Part shown: positions 8,885 through 17,749 of the stretch, one piece after another | How the letters are laid out: each line of letters opens with the position of its first letter | How positions within the stretch are numbered: the first letter of the stretch is position 1 | Assembly: GCF_002237555.1 (NCBI RefSeq) | Contig: NZ_CP022543.1 | Coordinates: forward strand, 17,448-81,447 | Direction: 5' to 3' | DNA length: 64,000 bases | Source of the DNA: Antarctobacter heliothermus | Lineage (GTDB): Bacteria > Pseudomonadota > Alphaproteobacteria > Rhodobacterales > Rhodobacteraceae | Notes under the pieces: model-generated | Database searches by the model: none | Told to the model about the DNA's origin: nothing | The model's input: only the letters and a program-made list of their open reading frames with translations | Position numbers and translations under genes: made by a program

Positions 8885-11617
8885 ATGACTGAAAACAGCG
8901 CGACTCTGAGCGACCATATTCCGCTTGTGCGTCTTCTGGACGGCGCAGGGGAAGGTGACGTTCTGGTCGTCGACATTGCGAGCCTTATTGCCGCAAGGGG
9001 CGCACCGCTACCGCGCGTCTTGAGGGTCGTGCTTGAGAACGTCGCCGCACAGGCAGCAAGCGGCAAAGAAATGGACGCGCACGTCGCCGCGTTGGCTGGA
9101 TGGCATCCGAACGCCTCTGAACTGGCGGTGCCGCTGGCCGTGTCGCGGGTCATGCTGCCCGACTCAAGCGGATTGCCTGCGCTGATGGATCTTGCCGCCG
9201 CCAGGGACGTGTTGGTGCAGGCTGGGCAAAGCCCCGGGCGGGTTGAGCCCGCCGTGCCAGTTACGCTGGTGGTGGATCACTCCCTAATCGTCGATGTGGC
9301 CGGGCATCCGAATGCCAAGGATCGCAACATTGCCGAGGAATACCGGCGCAACGGCGAACGATACGCCTTTTTCAAATGGGCGCAGCAGGCCTTTGCCGGG
9401 CTGAGGGTGGTGCCGCCTGGGGCGGGGATCATTCACCAGGTCCACCTGGAGAGCATCGCGCAGGTCGTGGCCCCGGTCACGCGCGAAGGGCTGCCTGATA
9501 TCCTGACCACCGAGTTCGTTCTGGGCTGCGACAGCCACACCACCATGGTCGGCGGCATCGGCATGCTGGCCTGGGGCGTCGGAGGCATAGATGGCGAGGC
9601 CGCCGCGCTTGGCCTGCCCTACGAGGTGCGCATCCCTCGCATTGTGGGGGTCAACCTGACCGGGGCGCTTGGGCCAGGGGCCACGACCACCGACCTGGTG
9701 CTGACCATCACGCAGCGCCTGCGCGAAGTTGGCGTTGTGGGGGCCTTTGTTGAGTTTTGCGGTCTCGGCACCCGGAACCTGACGGTGCCCGACCGGGCCA
9801 CGATTGCCAACATGGCACCGGAGTACGGTGCGACCTGCGGATATTTCCCTATCGACGCACAGACGCTGGACTATCTCAGCAGTTCAGGCCGAGACCCTGC
9901 GCAAGTGGCGCGGATCGAGGCCTATGCCAAGCGCACCGACCTTTGGGCCGGCGAGGACGAAGCGCCTGCAGAGTATTCCGAGCTGGTCGAGATTGACCTG
10001 GCCGGTATCGTCCCCAGCGTGGCAGGCCCCAAGCGGCCGCAGGATCGTGTAGCGCTGGACCACGTGCCGCAGGCCTTCCGCGACGCCCTGACTGCCCCGG
10101 TCGGACCTCAGGGCTTCGGGCTGGATTGCGACACGGTGCAGCGCGAGGTTCAGGTGATGGTCGAGGGACAGCCAGTCACGTTCCGGCACGGTAGCCTGAC
10201 GATCGCCGCGATCACCTCTTGCACCAACACGTCGAACCCGTCGGTCATGCTAGCGGCGGGGCTGCTGGCGCGCAACGCAGTGGAGCGGGGACTTCGCGTT
10301 CCACCGGGGATCAAGACATCGCTCGCGCCCGGGTCACGACTGGTCGAAGATTATCTGGCCGATGCCGGGCTACTGCCGCCACTAGAGGCGCTGGGGTTCC
10401 ACATCGTCGGTTTTGGCTGCACCACCTGCTCGGGCAAGTCAGGGCCGATCGCCCCCGGTCTGGCCGAGACCATCGCCGCAAACGATCTGGTCTGTGCCGC
10501 CATCCTGTCAGGCAATCGCAATTTCGAAGGCCGCATCCACAAGTCCGCCCGCGCCGCCTACCTGGCTTCGCCACCGCTGGTGGTGGCCTATGCGTTGGCC
10601 GGGCGGCTCGATATCGACTTCGCCACCGAGCCACTGGGAACCGATGCCACCGGGCAGCCTGTCATGCTGGCCGACATCTGGCCCGACAACGTCGAGACCG
10701 AAGCTCTAGTCCGCGAAAGCCAGAAGCCCGAGCGCTTCCGCAAGAGCTATGCCACCCTGTATGACGGCGCGCAGCACTGGCAGGAACTGGACAGTGTCAC
10801 CGGCCCGGTCTTCGTCTGGGACCCGAAATCGACATATATTCAGCGCCCACCCTTCTTCGAGCTTTCCGCGCAGCCGGTGCCTGACCGACTGGACGCTGCG
10901 CGAGCACTGGTCGTGGCGGGAGATTCACTGACAACCGACTTCATCACTCCCTCGGGCGAGATCCTGCCCGACACACAAGCGGGCCGCTACCTGTTGGACA
11001 GGGGCGTAGACCCTGCCAATTTCAATGCCGTAACCCAGCGGCGCGGCAACCACGAGTTCATGGCCCGCGTCACCTTTGCCAACCAACGGATGAAGAACCA
11101 GCTGGCCGGGGGGCAGGAAGGCGGCGTGACCCGGCTGACGCCCGAGGGGCCGATTACGACAGTCTTCGACGCAGCACAGGCGTTGCAACAGGAAGGCTTT
11201 CCCGCAATCGTCCTGGCAGGCCGTGACTATGGCATGGGGTCCAGCCGCGATTGGGCGGCCAAGGGGCCGAAGCTGCTGGGCATTCGCGCGATCCTTGCCG
11301 AAAGCTTCGAGAGGATCCACAGGTCCAACCTGGTTGGCATGGGGATTTTGCCGATGGCCTTTGCGCCCGGGCAAGGTGTCGGTCCTCTGGGGCTTTCTGG
11401 TTTCGAGCGTTTCGACTTCTCCGGCCTCCTGGCGGCGCTTGAAGAAGGCACGCCGATCCCGGTCTGCGCAACCGCGTCCGACGGCACCAGAACCCGCTTT
11501 CAGGTTCGCCTGGACATCGCCAGCACCCACGAGCGCGAACTGCTGCGCGCCGGGGGAATTTTTGCTTCGATCGTATCTCTGCCCGCGGCGGTGGCGCATG
11601 GAAAGGACAAGCCATGA
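8885..11617 (+). CDS. Aconitase-family hydratase (AcnA-like)
   Basis: This 910-aa Fe-S dehydratase has the size and domain order of AcnA. Landmarks are VDHSLIVD, GCDSHTTM, the first cluster Cys in SCTNTS (about 445), the second pair in GCTTCSGKSG (about 511-514), SGNRNFEGRIH and the swivel-domain GMGSSRDWAAKG (about 785). In ordinary AcnA the cluster segment is usually followed by IGNSG; here it reads SGKSG, so this may be a paralogue with a different substrate. There is no ribosome-binding site, which agrees with the leaderless promoter just upstream. It overlaps the next gene by ATGA and is the first gene of a rightward operon. Confidence 0.88.
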   Translation: MTENSATLSDHIPLVRLLDGAGEGDVLVVDIASLIAARGAPLPRVLRVVLENVAAQAASGKEMDAHVAALAGWHPNASELAVPLAVSRVMLPDSSGLPALMDLAAARDVLVQAGQSPGRVEPAVPVTLVVDHSLIVDVAGHPNAKDRNIAEEYRRNGERYAFFKWAQQAFAGLRVVPPGAGIIHQVHLESIAQVVAPVTREGLPDILTTEFVLGCDSHTTMVGGIGMLAWGVGGIDGEAAALGLPYEVRIPRIVGVNLTGALGPGATTTDLVLTITQRLREVGVVGAFVEFCGLGTRNLTVPDRATIANMAPEYGATCGYFPIDAQTLDYLSSSGRDPAQVARIEAYAKRTDLWAGEDEAPAEYSELVEIDLAGIVPSVAGPKRPQDRVALDHVPQAFRDALTAPVGPQGFGLDCDTVQREVQVMVEGQPVTFRHGSLTIAAITSCTNTSNPSVMLAAGLLARNAVERGLRVPPGIKTSLAPGSRLVEDYLADAGLLPPLEALGFHIVGFGCTTCSGKSGPIAPGLAETIAANDLVCAAILSGNRNFEGRIHKSARAAYLASPPLVVAYALAGRLDIDFATEPLGTDATGQPVMLADIWPDNVETEALVRESQKPERFRKSYATLYDGAQHWQELDSVTGPVFVWDPKSTYIQRPPFFELSAQPVPDRLDAARALVVAGDSLTTDFITPSGEILPDTQAGRYLLDRGVDPANFNAVTQRRGNHEFMARVTFANQRMKNQLAGGQEGGVTRLTPEGPITTVFDAAQALQQEGFPAIVLAGRDYGMGSSRDWAAKGPKLLGIRAILAESFERIHRSNLVGMGILPMAFAPGQGVGPLGLSGFERFDFSGLLAALEEGTPIPVCATASDGTRTRFQVRLDIASTHERELLRAGGIFASIVSLPAAVAHGKDKP

Positions 11618-12030
11618 ACAGCGATCTGACTTGGGCCAGCGACCTCGCCGTCGCCTATCTACAGGCGATGGAGGCGCGCGACATCAAAGCCGCGCGTGCC
11701 TTGGTGGCCGATGGCGCGATGGAGATCGTCTTTCCCGGTGGCCGCCGTTTCAGCGGGATCGACGAGATCATCCGCAATTCCTCGGGCCGCTACCGCGTGG
11801 TGCGCAAGCATATCGAAAACCGAGACGCCTGGCGGAGCGACGGGTGCGTCCGGGTGATGATCACCGGTACGCTTTACGGGGAATGGCCCGATGGAACCGC
11901 GTTCGAGGACATCCGCTTCGTCGATTGGTTCGAGATCGAAGAGGCTCCGCCCGCGCGGATCCTGCGCCAGCACGTCTGGAACGACAGCGGTGAACGGTTG
12001 GTTGCAATGCAAGGGGACGCCAAAGGATGA
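11614..12030 (+). CDS. NTF2/SnoaL-like small protein
   Basis: This 138-aa protein has the alpha-beta layout of the NTF2-like fold: an N-terminal helix (AVAYLQAMEARDIKAARALVAD), a central GIDEII segment, and closing strands ending VDWFEIEE...HVWNDSGE. Such proteins act as small isomerases, dehydratases or binding subunits. It overlaps both neighbours by ATGA (aconitase stop and amidohydrolase start), so it belongs firmly to the pathway. Its reaction cannot be read from sequence. Confidence 0.6.
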   Translation: MNSDLTWASDLAVAYLQAMEARDIKAARALVADGAMEIVFPGGRRFSGIDEIIRNSSGRYRVVRKHIENRDAWRSDGCVRVMITGTLYGEWPDGTAFEDIRFVDWFEIEEAPPARILRQHVWNDSGERLVAMQGDAKG

Positions 12031-13388
12031 GCTTTGACCTGGTTCTTAAGAACGGAGAGATCGTTTTTCCTCGCGAGGGCGTTCAACGCGGCAGCATTGC
12101 CGTATCGAACGGGCGCATCGCCGCCATCCTCGCGCCCGGAGAGGCCGTCGCCGGCAAGCGGGTGATCGACTGCACCGACCAATGGATTCTACCCGGCGCC
12201 ATCGACCCGCATACACACATCGGTTTTGGCGCAAAAGCCGAGGACTGGACCACCGAGAGCCGCACCGCCGCTCTTGCCGGTGTGACCGGCCTGATGACCT
12301 TCTGGCGGTCCGAGAACTTGGCCGACATGACCGATTCCTGGCGTGCCGAGGGCGAAGCGCGTTCGGCCATCGACTTCGGCTTTCACTTTGGCGTCACGGC
12401 CCGTCGCCACGTGGAAGAGTTCCCGGCCCTGGCGCGCCGCTTCGGCGTGACCTCGCTGAAGGTTTACCTGATGTACAAGGGCGAGACGGGCCGCGCCAAA
12501 GGGTTCGAAGAAGTTGACGACGGGTTGCTGTTCGCCGCGCTCCAGGCCGGGGCAAAGGTTCCCGGCGGCGTCGTCGGCGTGCATTGCGAGAATACCGAGG
12601 TGATCCCGGTGTTCCGCGAGCCGGTGAAAGCCGCAGGCCGCATGGATCTTGGAGCCTGGGACGACCAGAGCCCCGGCTTCCTGGAGACCGAGAACGTCTT
12701 CCGCGTCGCCTATTTCGGGGAAAAGGCAGGTTGCCCGGTGAACATCGTTCACATGTCGGCGGTGGAAAGCCTGGACCTGGTCCGCGGCATGCGCCGCCCC
12801 GACCGGCCCGCGATCAACGTCGAAACCTGCATTCACTACCTGACGCTCAGCCGCGACTCGGACATTGGGGATCTCGGCAAGGTGAACCCGCCACTGCGCA
12901 GCCGCAAGGATGTTGACGGTCTGTGGGAGGGCGTGCGCGATGGCGCGATCCAAACAATCGGCTCGGACCATGTGGCGCGCAAGCGGGGCACCAAGGGGCC
13001 AGATATCTGGCGGGCCTCGGCGGGGTTCCCTGGCATCGGTCAGATATGGCCGGCACTGGTCAGCGAGGGGTATTTCGCGCGAGACATCCCCATCGAGACG
13101 CTGGCCGCGGCCACCAGCCGCAATGTCGCGGAGCTGTACAAACTGCCCCGCAAGGGCCGCATTGCCCCGGGCCATGATGCCGATTTCGCCATTATCGACC
13201 CCGACAGGGAAACCACAGTGCATCACGCCGACTTCCCGTCGCACTCGGACTATTCGCCCTATGAGGGCATGCGCTTCAAGGGCGCGGTAACCCATACGGT
13301 GCTGCGGGGCCTTGTCCTGTCCGAAAACGGCACATTGGCCGAGGATGCCATCCAGTCCGGCGGCCAATATCTATTCCGGGCCAACTAA
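12027..13388 (+). CDS. Cyclic amidohydrolase (dihydropyrimidinase/hydantoinase/allantoinase family)
   Basis: This 453-aa metal-dependent hydrolase has all the expected ligands: DPHTH (about 58-62), the carbamylated Lys in SLKVYLMYKG (about 145), GVHCEN (about 185), VHMSA (about 241) and GSDHV (about 313). Family members open cyclic amides such as dihydropyrimidines, hydantoins or allantoin. The gene downstream encodes an isochorismatase-fold amidase that could hydrolyse the resulting carbamoyl or amide product, as in hydantoin or pyrimidine breakdown. It is coupled to the NTF2-like gene by an ATGA overlap. The exact ring substrate is unknown. Confidence 0.85.
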   Translation: MSFDLVLKNGEIVFPREGVQRGSIAVSNGRIAAILAPGEAVAGKRVIDCTDQWILPGAIDPHTHIGFGAKAEDWTTESRTAALAGVTGLMTFWRSENLADMTDSWRAEGEARSAIDFGFHFGVTARRHVEEFPALARRFGVTSLKVYLMYKGETGRAKGFEEVDDGLLFAALQAGAKVPGGVVGVHCENTEVIPVFREPVKAAGRMDLGAWDDQSPGFLETENVFRVAYFGEKAGCPVNIVHMSAVESLDLVRGMRRPDRPAINVETCIHYLTLSRDSDIGDLGKVNPPLRSRKDVDGLWEGVRDGAIQTIGSDHVARKRGTKGPDIWRASAGFPGIGQIWPALVSEGYFARDIPIETLAAATSRNVAELYKLPRKGRIAPGHDADFAIIDPDRETTVHHADFPSHSDYSPYEGMRFKGAVTHTVLRGLVLSENGTLAEDAIQSGGQYLFRAN

Positions 13389-13413
13389 AACCCGCTTTTT
13401 GAAAGAGATCCAC

Positions 13414-14127
13414 ATGAGCGAACGCATCTGGGACAAGTTCCTGACCGACAAGGACAAACGCATTTTTCAGCTGGCCGGTTATGGCAAGCGAGGCGGATTC
13501 GGCACCCGACCGGCGCTGTTCATCATCGACGTGCAGTACAACTTTACCGGCGATGAACCGGGCGAGACGCAAGAAGAAGGCGTCAAGCAATACCGCACCC
13601 ACTGCGGCGAGGCGGGCTGGCAGGCCGTGCCCCATATCGAACGCCTGTTGAAAATCGCGCGCGCCAAGAACTTGCCAGTTTTCTACACTGTGTCTGAACG
13701 GCGGGCCGACATGATCGACAGCGGCGTGCAGGTCGGCAAAAGCCATCGAGGCGGAGAGAAGACCTCTGTCGAGGGGAGCCACGCCACTCAGACGGTCGCC
13801 CCGCTCGCGCCGCAGCCGCGGGACATCCTGATCGGCAAGCGCAAACCCTCGGCTTTCTTCGGCACGATCTTCATGAGCCACCTCAACTTCCTGGACGTTG
13901 ACACGCTGATCATGACCGGCTGCACCACCTCGGGTTGCCTGCGGGCGACGACGGTGGACGCCTATTCGTTCAACTTCAAGGTGGTAATCCCCGAGGAAAC
14001 CGCCTTTGACCGGTTCGAGGCAAGCCACGCCATCAACCTGTTCGACCTGAACTGCAAATACGCAGACGTCATCCCCACCGATGAAGTCGCCGCCTATCTT
14101 GAAGGGCTGGAGCCGCGCCAAGAATAA
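13414..14127 (+). CDS. Isochorismatase-family amidohydrolase (N-carbamoylsarcosine amidase-like)
   Basis: This 237-aa cysteine hydrolase has its triad visible: Asp in FIIDVQYNF, Lys in GKRKPSAFFGT and Cys in GCTTSGCLRATT, with the usual cis-peptide neighbourhood. The long N-terminal lead (MSERIWDKFLT...) and overall length fit the N-carbamoylsarcosine amidase or ureidoacrylate/maleamate amidase branch. The start at 13414 has GAAAGAG upstream. It sits 25 bases after the cyclic amidohydrolase and probably removes the amide or carbamoyl group from its product, releasing ammonia. Confidence 0.83.
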   Translation: MSERIWDKFLTDKDKRIFQLAGYGKRGGFGTRPALFIIDVQYNFTGDEPGETQEEGVKQYRTHCGEAGWQAVPHIERLLKIARAKNLPVFYTVSERRADMIDSGVQVGKSHRGGEKTSVEGSHATQTVAPLAPQPRDILIGKRKPSAFFGTIFMSHLNFLDVDTLIMTGCTTSGCLRATTVDAYSFNFKVVIPEETAFDRFEASHAINLFDLNCKYADVIPTDEVAAYLEGLEPRQE

Positions 14128-14149
14128 GGCCCGGTCAACGGCTATTTGG

Positions 14150-14926
14150 TCAAACAGCCAGGTAGCCGCCATCCACCAGCACGTCGCAGCCGGTCATAAA
14201 GGCGGCCTCGTCACTCAGCAGATGCGCGGCCATGGCGGCGACTTCTTGCGGAGTACCCAGCCGGCCGGTCAGGTAGCGCGCGCCAAGGGCAGCCTCGGCG
14301 GCCTCGGCCGAGCCATAGCGGCGCTCCAGCCGGCTGGTCAGCACCGCGCCGGGGGACAGGCTGAGGGCGCGGATGCCCTCTTGCGCGTGATCCACGGCCA
14401 GCGAGCGGGCCAGCTGGATCAGTCCGGCCTTCGACACGGCATAGGCCGCGCGTCCAGCCGCACCCACCTGACCAAGTTGCGAGGCGACGTTCAGAATAAC
14501 GCCGCCTGCGTTTTGGGGACGCCGCATGTGGGGAATGGCCTCGCGCGCAATCAGCATGGCGCCGGTTAGGTTGACAGCCAGCGTCCGGTTCCAGGCGTCG
14601 AGGGACAGTTCGGTGACGGGCAGGCCCTCGGTTGCGGTGGCGGCATTGTTGACCACCCCGTCCAACCGCCCGAACTTGGCCACGCAAGCATCAACTGCCG
14701 CCACGACAGAGGCCGCGTCCGAGACGTCGCAAGCCATGGGCAGCGCCGGGCCCGGTAGATTGCGGACCAACTCCAGCGGCGCCTCGAGGTCCAGCAGCGC
14801 CAGCGACGCCCCCTCGCAGGACAGTCTCTCGGCAATCGCACGCCCAATGTCACCCGATGCCCCGGTGATCAGGATCACCTTCCCGGCCTGCCGCCCACCG
14901 CTCACGGCATCACTTTCCAAAGGCAT
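14150..14926 (-). CDS. Short-chain dehydrogenase/reductase (SDR), last gene of the first transporter operon
   Basis: This 258-aa classical SDR has the cofactor motif TGASGDIG, the NNAA structural motif and the catalytic segment YAVSK. It ends in the usual DVLVDGGYLAV. It oxidises or reduces an alcohol/ketone with NAD(P). It overlaps the permease gene upstream by 17 bases and is convergent with the amidohydrolase operon, only 22 bases away. Confidence 0.87.
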   Translation of the reverse strand: MPLESDAVSGGRQAGKVILITGASGDIGRAIAERLSCEGASLALLDLEAPLELVRNLPGPALPMACDVSDAASVVAAVDACVAKFGRLDGVVNNAATATEGLPVTELSLDAWNRTLAVNLTGAMLIAREAIPHMRRPQNAGGVILNVASQLGQVGAAGRAAYAVSKAGLIQLARSLAVDHAQEGIRALSLSPGAVLTSRLERRYGSAEAAEAALGARYLTGRLGTPQEVAAMAAHLLSDEAAFMTGCDVLVDGGYLAV

Positions 14927-15707
14927 TGTTCAACCCTACGGTACGTTCCAGTCCAAGGACGAGGACATAAGCAAATAGGATCAATAGGGCCGAGACGGCG
15001 GCGATCATCGGGTCGATGGCGAATTCGATGTAGTTGTAGATACGGATCGGCAGCGTCGTCACGTCAGGCCCCGACAGGAAGATCGAGATCGTTACCTGAT
15101 CGAAGCTAAGGATGAAGCAGAAGATCAGGCTGACCATCACCGCCGGCATGATCGCGGGCATGATGACCCCGAAAAGGACACGCGACGGGCGCGCGCCCAG
15201 TCCCTCGGCCGCCTCGGCGAGCGACGGATCCAGCGACACCAGCGAGGCGCCGACCGTCCGCACAACGTATGGAATGGTGATCAGCGTATGGCCCAGCAAC
15301 AGCCCGGCCCAATTGCCCGGCAGCAGCGCCATGCCGATCTCCGAGGTGCGCATGAACTGGAACAGCGCAACGCCGGTGACGATGGTGGGCAGGATCAACG
15401 GCAGCATGAAGAAGCCGCGCAGGAACTCTCGCCCCGCCTCGCCCTTCCGGGCGATGGACAGGGCAGCCAGAGTGCCCAGCACGGTGGCCACGACGGTGGA
15501 AAGCCCCGCCAGCAACAGGCTGTCGATGAAGCTTTCCAGAAAGTCCTGCCGCTGGAACAGCGCCTGGTACCACTTCAGCGTGAATCCCTCGGGCGGGAAG
15601 GCGACATAGGGCGTTTCGGTGAACGACCCGGCGATGATCACGATCAGTGGCCCCATCAGGAAGATGACGACAAGAAGAGTGGTGAAGTCGACAAAACGGC
15701 GGGCCAT
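14910..15707 (-). CDS. ABC importer permease, PotC-like (first system)
   Basis: An inner-membrane permease of about 265 residues starting MARRFVDFTTLLVVIFLMGP. It has six hydrophobic segments and the EAA loop SLAEAAEGLGARPSRVLFGVIMP that contacts the ATPase. The start is chosen because its ATG shares one base with the preceding permease stop; the frame stays open further upstream only by running through that gene. It pairs with the PotB-like permease at 15707-16627. Confidence 0.87.
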   Translation of the reverse strand: MARRFVDFTTLLVVIFLMGPLIVIIAGSFTETPYVAFPPEGFTLKWYQALFQRQDFLESFIDSLLLAGLSTVVATVLGTLAALSIARKGEAGREFLRGFFMLPLILPTIVTGVALFQFMRTSEIGMALLPGNWAGLLLGHTLITIPYVVRTVGASLVSLDPSLAEAAEGLGARPSRVLFGVIMPAIMPAVMVSLIFCFILSFDQVTISIFLSGPDVTTLPIRIYNYIEFAIDPMIAAVSALLILFAYVLVLGLERTVGLNNAFGK

Positions 15708-16627
15708 CAGGAGTCTCCAGTGCGGAACAGCAGCGCGTGCAGCGCCAGCATGATCATGTTCATCGCAAGCAGGACAAAGACCATCGCCGCCCCGAAAGGC
15801 CAGTTCAGGGCATAGGTGAACTGTTCGTAAATCAGCGTCGACACCGTTGCGACGGTGCCTCCGCCAAGCAGTGCAGGCGTGACGAAGGCACTGATGGTGA
15901 ACGAAAACACAAGGATGGCCCCTGCACCGACACCCGGCAAGGTCAGCGGCCAGATCACATGGGTGAAGGTACGCAGGCTGGTTGCACCGAGGTTCTCTGA
16001 GGCTTCCAGCAGGTGGCCGGGCAACGACTGCATGACCGAGGTCAGCGACAGCACCATGAAGGGCAATGTCATGTGCACCATGCCAACGACGACGGCAAAC
16101 CACCCCCCGATCAGAGAATAAGGCCCCAACCCCAGCAGCGAGAAGCCTTGGTTCAACACGCCCTGCTCTCCCAGCATCACCAGCCAAGCATAGGTTCGCA
16201 CCACCAAGTTGATCAGCAACGGCGACAGGGCGATCGACAGCAGGATTGATCGCATCATCGGGCCCGAGCGCGCGATTTTCCATGCCAGCGGATAGCCCAG
16301 CAGCACCGTAAAGAAGGTCACGCTGACGCCCAAGGCGATCGTGCGCAGGATCACGGTCAGGTAATAGGGCTCGGCAAAGATGTCGGCATAGTTTTGCAGC
16401 GACCACATTTCACGGAAGATGAACATGGGGTCGTAGAGGTTGAAGCTCATCCGGGCCAGCGCCACGTAGGGCAGCACGATACCGACCAAATACAGCAACA
16501 ACACCGGGGCCATCTGACCCAACCGCCGCATCCTGTCCCTGCGCCGTCCCTTGCGGGAGGCGATCGCGGCGGCATCCCTCGCTGGCGGCGCTGAACGGTT
16601 CAGAGCGATGGAGGGGGCTTCGGACAT
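15707..16627 (-). CDS. ABC importer permease, PotB-like (first system)
   Basis: This 306-aa inner-membrane protein has a basic cytoplasmic N-terminus (RKGRRRDRMRR), a first membrane helix at about 38-58 and the EAA loop LLEASENLGATSLRTFTHVIWPL. It belongs to the polyamine/opine/2-aminophosphonate-type permease group. It follows the binding-protein gene after a 93-bp gap that holds a stem-loop. Confidence 0.87.
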   Translation of the reverse strand: MSEAPSIALNRSAPPARDAAAIASRKGRRRDRMRRLGQMAPVLLLYLVGIVLPYVALARMSFNLYDPMFIFREMWSLQNYADIFAEPYYLTVILRTIALGVSVTFFTVLLGYPLAWKIARSGPMMRSILLSIALSPLLINLVVRTYAWLVMLGEQGVLNQGFSLLGLGPYSLIGGWFAVVVGMVHMTLPFMVLSLTSVMQSLPGHLLEASENLGATSLRTFTHVIWPLTLPGVGAGAILVFSFTISAFVTPALLGGGTVATVSTLIYEQFTYALNWPFGAAMVFVLLAMNMIMLALHALLFRTGDS

Positions 16628-16687
16628 GTGCGTACTTTCCGTGAAAGAGGCGCCGGGGCCGGGGCCCGCGGCGTCTTTGTCAAGTGA

Positions 16688-16709
16688 CGGCGGGCAAGAC
16701 GGCCCGCCG
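16688..16709 (-). promoter_or_regulatory. Intercistronic stem-loop after the binding-protein gene
   Basis: A perfect 8-bp GC stem (CGGCGGGC paired with GCCCGCCG) with a 6-base loop lies between the binding-protein stop and the permease start. There is no U tract. Such structures commonly stabilise binding-protein mRNA and reduce read-through to the permeases. Confidence 0.55.
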
Positions 16710-16720
16710 GTGTCGCCGGA

Positions 16721-17749
16721 TCAGTTGGCGAATTCCTTGTTCCACTGGGCCAGCAGATCAGGTTTCTGCGGGTTCAGAACGCCCCAGTCCGCGAAGCGCA
16801 GGCTGTTGATCTTGTCGGCCCCGTAGACGTGCTTGGCCGCCAGCTCGGCCGGCAGTTCGACCGTCTTGTTCGAGGGGCTGTACAGCTTGGGCGCAAAGCT
16901 CAACTGGTAATCCGGGCTCATCGCGGTGTTCACCCATTCCTTGGCCATGTCCATGTTGGCGGCATGGGCCGGGATCTGCATGCCGGTGCGCATGCCATAG
17001 GTGCCCTCTTCGGGGGTGGCGAGCGCCAGGTTGATGCCGTCATCCATCAGCAGCTGCACGCGGTGGGTATAGAACAGTGCCGCGTCCATCTCGCCGCGCT
17101 GGAACTTGCCGAAGCCGTCCGTCACGCCCTTGTAGATCATCATGTCATCGAGCTGCTTGAGCTTCTCAAAGCCGGGGGCCATGTTCTCGGCCCCGCCGCC
17201 GTTCAGCTGCGCGGCGATCATCAGGAAGATAATGCCGTAGGTGGCCGAGATATGCGGCACGCCGACGGTGATGCCCGACTGCCAAAGGTCTTCCCACGAG
17301 GTGGGGGCGTCCATCTTGTCGGGATTGTAGGCCAGCCCGAACTCGTAGATCATCGCGGTGTATTGCGGCAGGACCGGCGGCTTTGCCATGTCGTAGACAT
17401 CGGCCAGGTTCGGGATCTCGGCCGGGTCGATATCGGCCCAAAGGCCGGCGGTGTCGCCAAAAATGGCCTCATCTTCATTGACATAGACGACATCGAAGGG
17501 CGGGTTGTTGCGCGAAGCGATGACCTTGGGAATGAAGGTATTGCCAATTCCCAGTTCCAGCGACACCGAAGCGCCATGTGCCGCCTCGAACCCGGGGATG
17601 ACCGAGGAGCGAAGGATGCTTTCATACGTCCCCCCGAAGGTGCCGATGTTCAGCGAAGTCGCTGCGCGGGCCAACCGAGGCGCTGCAAGGCCGGCAACCG
17701 TGGCTCCGCCGATCAGGCCAAGCGCACCGCGTCGTGTGAAATCCTGCAT
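16721..17749 (-). CDS. Periplasmic substrate-binding protein, PotD-like (first system)
   Basis: A 342-aa extracellular solute-binding protein of the spermidine/putrescine group. The N-terminus has a Tat-type twin Arg (FTRRGALGLIGG), a hydrophobic core and an Ala-x-Ala-type cleavage area near ARA, followed by the mature start SLNIGTFGGTYE. The ATG shares one base with the stop of the ATPase gene (TAATG), showing tight coupling. The ligand is unknown; the polyamine-like family and the nearby decarboxylases suggest a cationic or N-containing compound. Confidence 0.87.
   Translation of the reverse strand: MQDFTRRGALGLIGGATVAGLAAPRLARAATSLNIGTFGGTYESILRSSVIPGFEAAHGASVSLELGIGNTFIPKVIASRNNPPFDVVYVNEDEAIFGDTAGLWADIDPAEIPNLADVYDMAKPPVLPQYTAMIYEFGLAYNPDKMDAPTSWEDLWQSGITVGVPHISATYGIIFLMIAAQLNGGGAENMAPGFEKLKQLDDMMIYKGVTDGFGKFQRGEMDAALFYTHRVQLLMDDGINLALATPEEGTYGMRTGMQIPAHAANMDMAKEWVNTAMSPDYQLSFAPKLYSPSNKTVELPAELAAKHVYGADKINSLRFADWGVLNPQKPDLLAQWNKEFAN

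Noticed and set aside
15708..16406. Extension of the PotC-like permease frame through the preceding gene
   Set aside because: The extra part is out of frame with the PotB-like gene on the same strand and has no membrane-protein character of its own. The coupled ATG at 15707 is the natural start.
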